Source: an uncultured Elusimicrobia bacterium (GTDB lineage: Bacteria > Elusimicrobiota > Elusimicrobia > Elusimicrobiales > UBA9959). From it: DNA of 44,827 bases. Every line of letters starts with the position of its first letter. The stretch's first letter is position 1. The notes beneath the pieces were generated by a model. It saw only the letters and a program-made list of their open reading frames with translations, did not search any database and was not told where the DNA came from. A program made the position numbers and the translations under genes. Positions 42,454 through 44,827 of this stretch are shown one piece after another. The stretch covers positions 1 through 44,827 of the forward strand of contig CAIXBR010000012.1 of the NCBI GenBank assembly GCA_903917735.1, given 5' to 3'.

Positions 42454-42518
42454 TAAACATTTTCCAAAGCCGGCGCAAGCCGGAAAAAGATCAAAAGAAA
42501 CTAACAGGAGGCAGTAAC

Positions 42519-42827
42519 ATGACAGATACAGCTACTAAGATAAAGATACAGCCCCTTGGCGACAGGCTCATCATAAAGGCCGCCGAAGCCAAAGAAATAA
42601 AGAAAAGCGGGATAATCATCCCCGAGACCGCCAAGGAAAAACCGCAGGAAGGCGAAGTTGTGGCCGTGGGCAAAGGCAAGATGACCGACGAAGGTAAGCT
42701 CATCCCCATGGAGATCAAGACCGGCGACATCGTACTCTACGGCAAGTACTCCGGCACCGAAATAAAGATCAACGATGAGGAATACCTCATCATGCGCGAG
42801 GAAGACGTCCTCGGCATCGTAAAGTAA
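42519..42827 (+). CDS. groES: Co-chaperonin GroES
   Basis: 102 residues from the ATG at 42519 with AGGAGG upstream; the frame is open further but includes CIRCE sequence. Blocks: [46 protein letters not shown] and the C-terminal [15 protein letters not shown]. It caps GroEL and helps fold cytoplasmic proteins. groEL begins 22 nt later. The promoter has paired CIRCE operators. Confidence 0.98.
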   Translation: MTDTATKIKIQPLGDRLIIKAAEAKEIKKSGIIIPETAKEKPQEGEVVAVGKGKMTDEGKLIPMEIKTGDIVLYGKYSGTEIKINDEEYLIMREEDVLGIVK

Positions 42828-42849
42828 TATATAAGGAAGGTAAAATACA

Positions 42850-44484
<1,635 letters not shown>

Positions 44485-44499
44485 TCGTTACCAACCAAT

Positions 44500-44533
44500 A
44501 AAAACCCCTGGTCCCAAAAGGCCGGGGGTTTTT
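44500..44533 (+). terminator. Terminator after groEL
   Basis: AAAAACCCCTGG (44500-44511) pairs with CCGGGGGTTTTT (44522-44533), 11 of 12 positions, around a loop of 10 nt. It ends the groESL transcript. Confidence 0.85.
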
Positions 44534-44554
44534 GTTTTACAAGGGAGATCGAAA

Positions 44555-44664
44555 CAGCGGTTTGCGAAGAAACTCACGTCGAGATGCCCAGTCGGGGCGG
44601 CGAGGGGATGGGCCCGGCGGGCCCGAACCCTCGCCGCCCCTCCAGGCAAACCGCTGCATTTTTT
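44555..44664 (+). ncRNA. Candidate structured small RNA with a T-tract end
   Basis: CAGCGGTTTGC (44555-44565) pairs perfectly with GCAAACCGCTG (44646-44656). Inside, GGGGCGGCGAGGG (44594-44606) pairs perfectly with CCCTCGCCGCCCC (44628-44640), and GGGCCC (44610-44615) with GGGCCC (44619-44624). The 5' internal loop is 28 nt and the 3' side 5 nt. CATTTTTTAT follows, as at an RNA 3' end. No known RNA family is recognised. The remaining 44665-44827 is AT-richer and shows no gene. Confidence 0.5.
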
Positions 44665-44827
44665 ATACGGAGACGGCACGGCAAACTAACCCAGGTTCCG
44701 CACTAAGCCCCAAATTTCAACTATTTTTGCCTATAAAATTCTTTTCGGCTTTTATCTTCTCATTGGCGACAGTATTTTAGCCTTCCCCAAAAAGTAAATG
44801 TAGTGCCGACCTTGAGCCTTGTCAGGC

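Noticed and set aside
44532..44780. 82-residue plus-strand frame after groEL
   Set aside because: It runs through perfect long inverted repeats, has a poor start and no family; the structure explains the region better.

Overview
The window is a GC-rich, densely coded chromosomal segment from a Gram-negative-type bacterium. An outer membrane is implied by LolA, a likely beta-barrel protein and PgsA/PgpA; FtsK, MltG and GroESL are ordinary bacterial housekeeping. My best guess at lineage is Elusimicrobiota or a neighbouring uncultured phylum. That rests on gene content (pyruvate phosphate dikinase, CHASE2 kinases, HTH-REC regulators) and is inference, not proof. No phage, IS element or CRISPR array is visible.

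Layout. 1-1640: a decayed response-regulator remnant, an HD-domain protein and a small membrane protein. 1654-14204, minus strand: a long housekeeping run transcribed in the order ppdK, gmk, rpoZ-like, family-4 uracil-DNA glycosylase, priA, tyrS, FecR-domain protein, thpR, mltG, tRNA-Ala(CGC), a hypothetical protein and asnS. Several junctions overlap (ATGA or TAGTG), so this is probably one or a few long operons. 14381-17047, minus: oligopeptidase B with a coupled two-helix membrane protein, and a small DUF4404-like protein. 17173-20083, plus: cinA, a TlpA-like thioredoxin and an RMD1/DUF155-like membrane protein. 20171-21661, minus: a type I glutamine synthetase.

21750-30177, plus: rpsO-pnp behind a near-consensus promoter, accB, a small winged-helix protein, ftsK, lolA, pgsA, pgpA and a probable outer-membrane protein. 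30259-34555, minus: a DUF2723 GT-C membrane protein with a TPR tail, a TPR membrane protein, and an HTH-REC regulator. 34828-42323, plus: a tightly packed signalling operon of REC-GGDEF(GGDDF), a transmembrane Ser/Thr kinase, a CHASE2-Ser/Thr kinase, a PP2C phosphatase and a double-FHA protein. 42374-44484: groES-groEL under a promoter flanked by two CIRCE-like HrcA operators. The window ends with a structured, T-tract-terminated palindrome.

Most notable: (1) the five-gene kinase/phosphatase/FHA cassette, which encodes writer, eraser and reader of Ser/Thr phosphorylation together with a receiver-diguanylate-cyclase-like protein, divergent from a DNA-binding response regulator; (2) a PriA whose Walker A, DEEH, motif V and motif VI elements are all degraded while its zinc sites persist; (3) a 42-nt exact duplication of the 3' half of tRNA-Ala just downstream of the gene, which is itself 4 nt behind mltG; (4) several large intergenic inverted-repeat structures that could be unannotated RNAs; (5) genes with -10-like hexamers 8-11 nt before the ATG and no ribosome-binding site, suggesting leaderless mRNAs.
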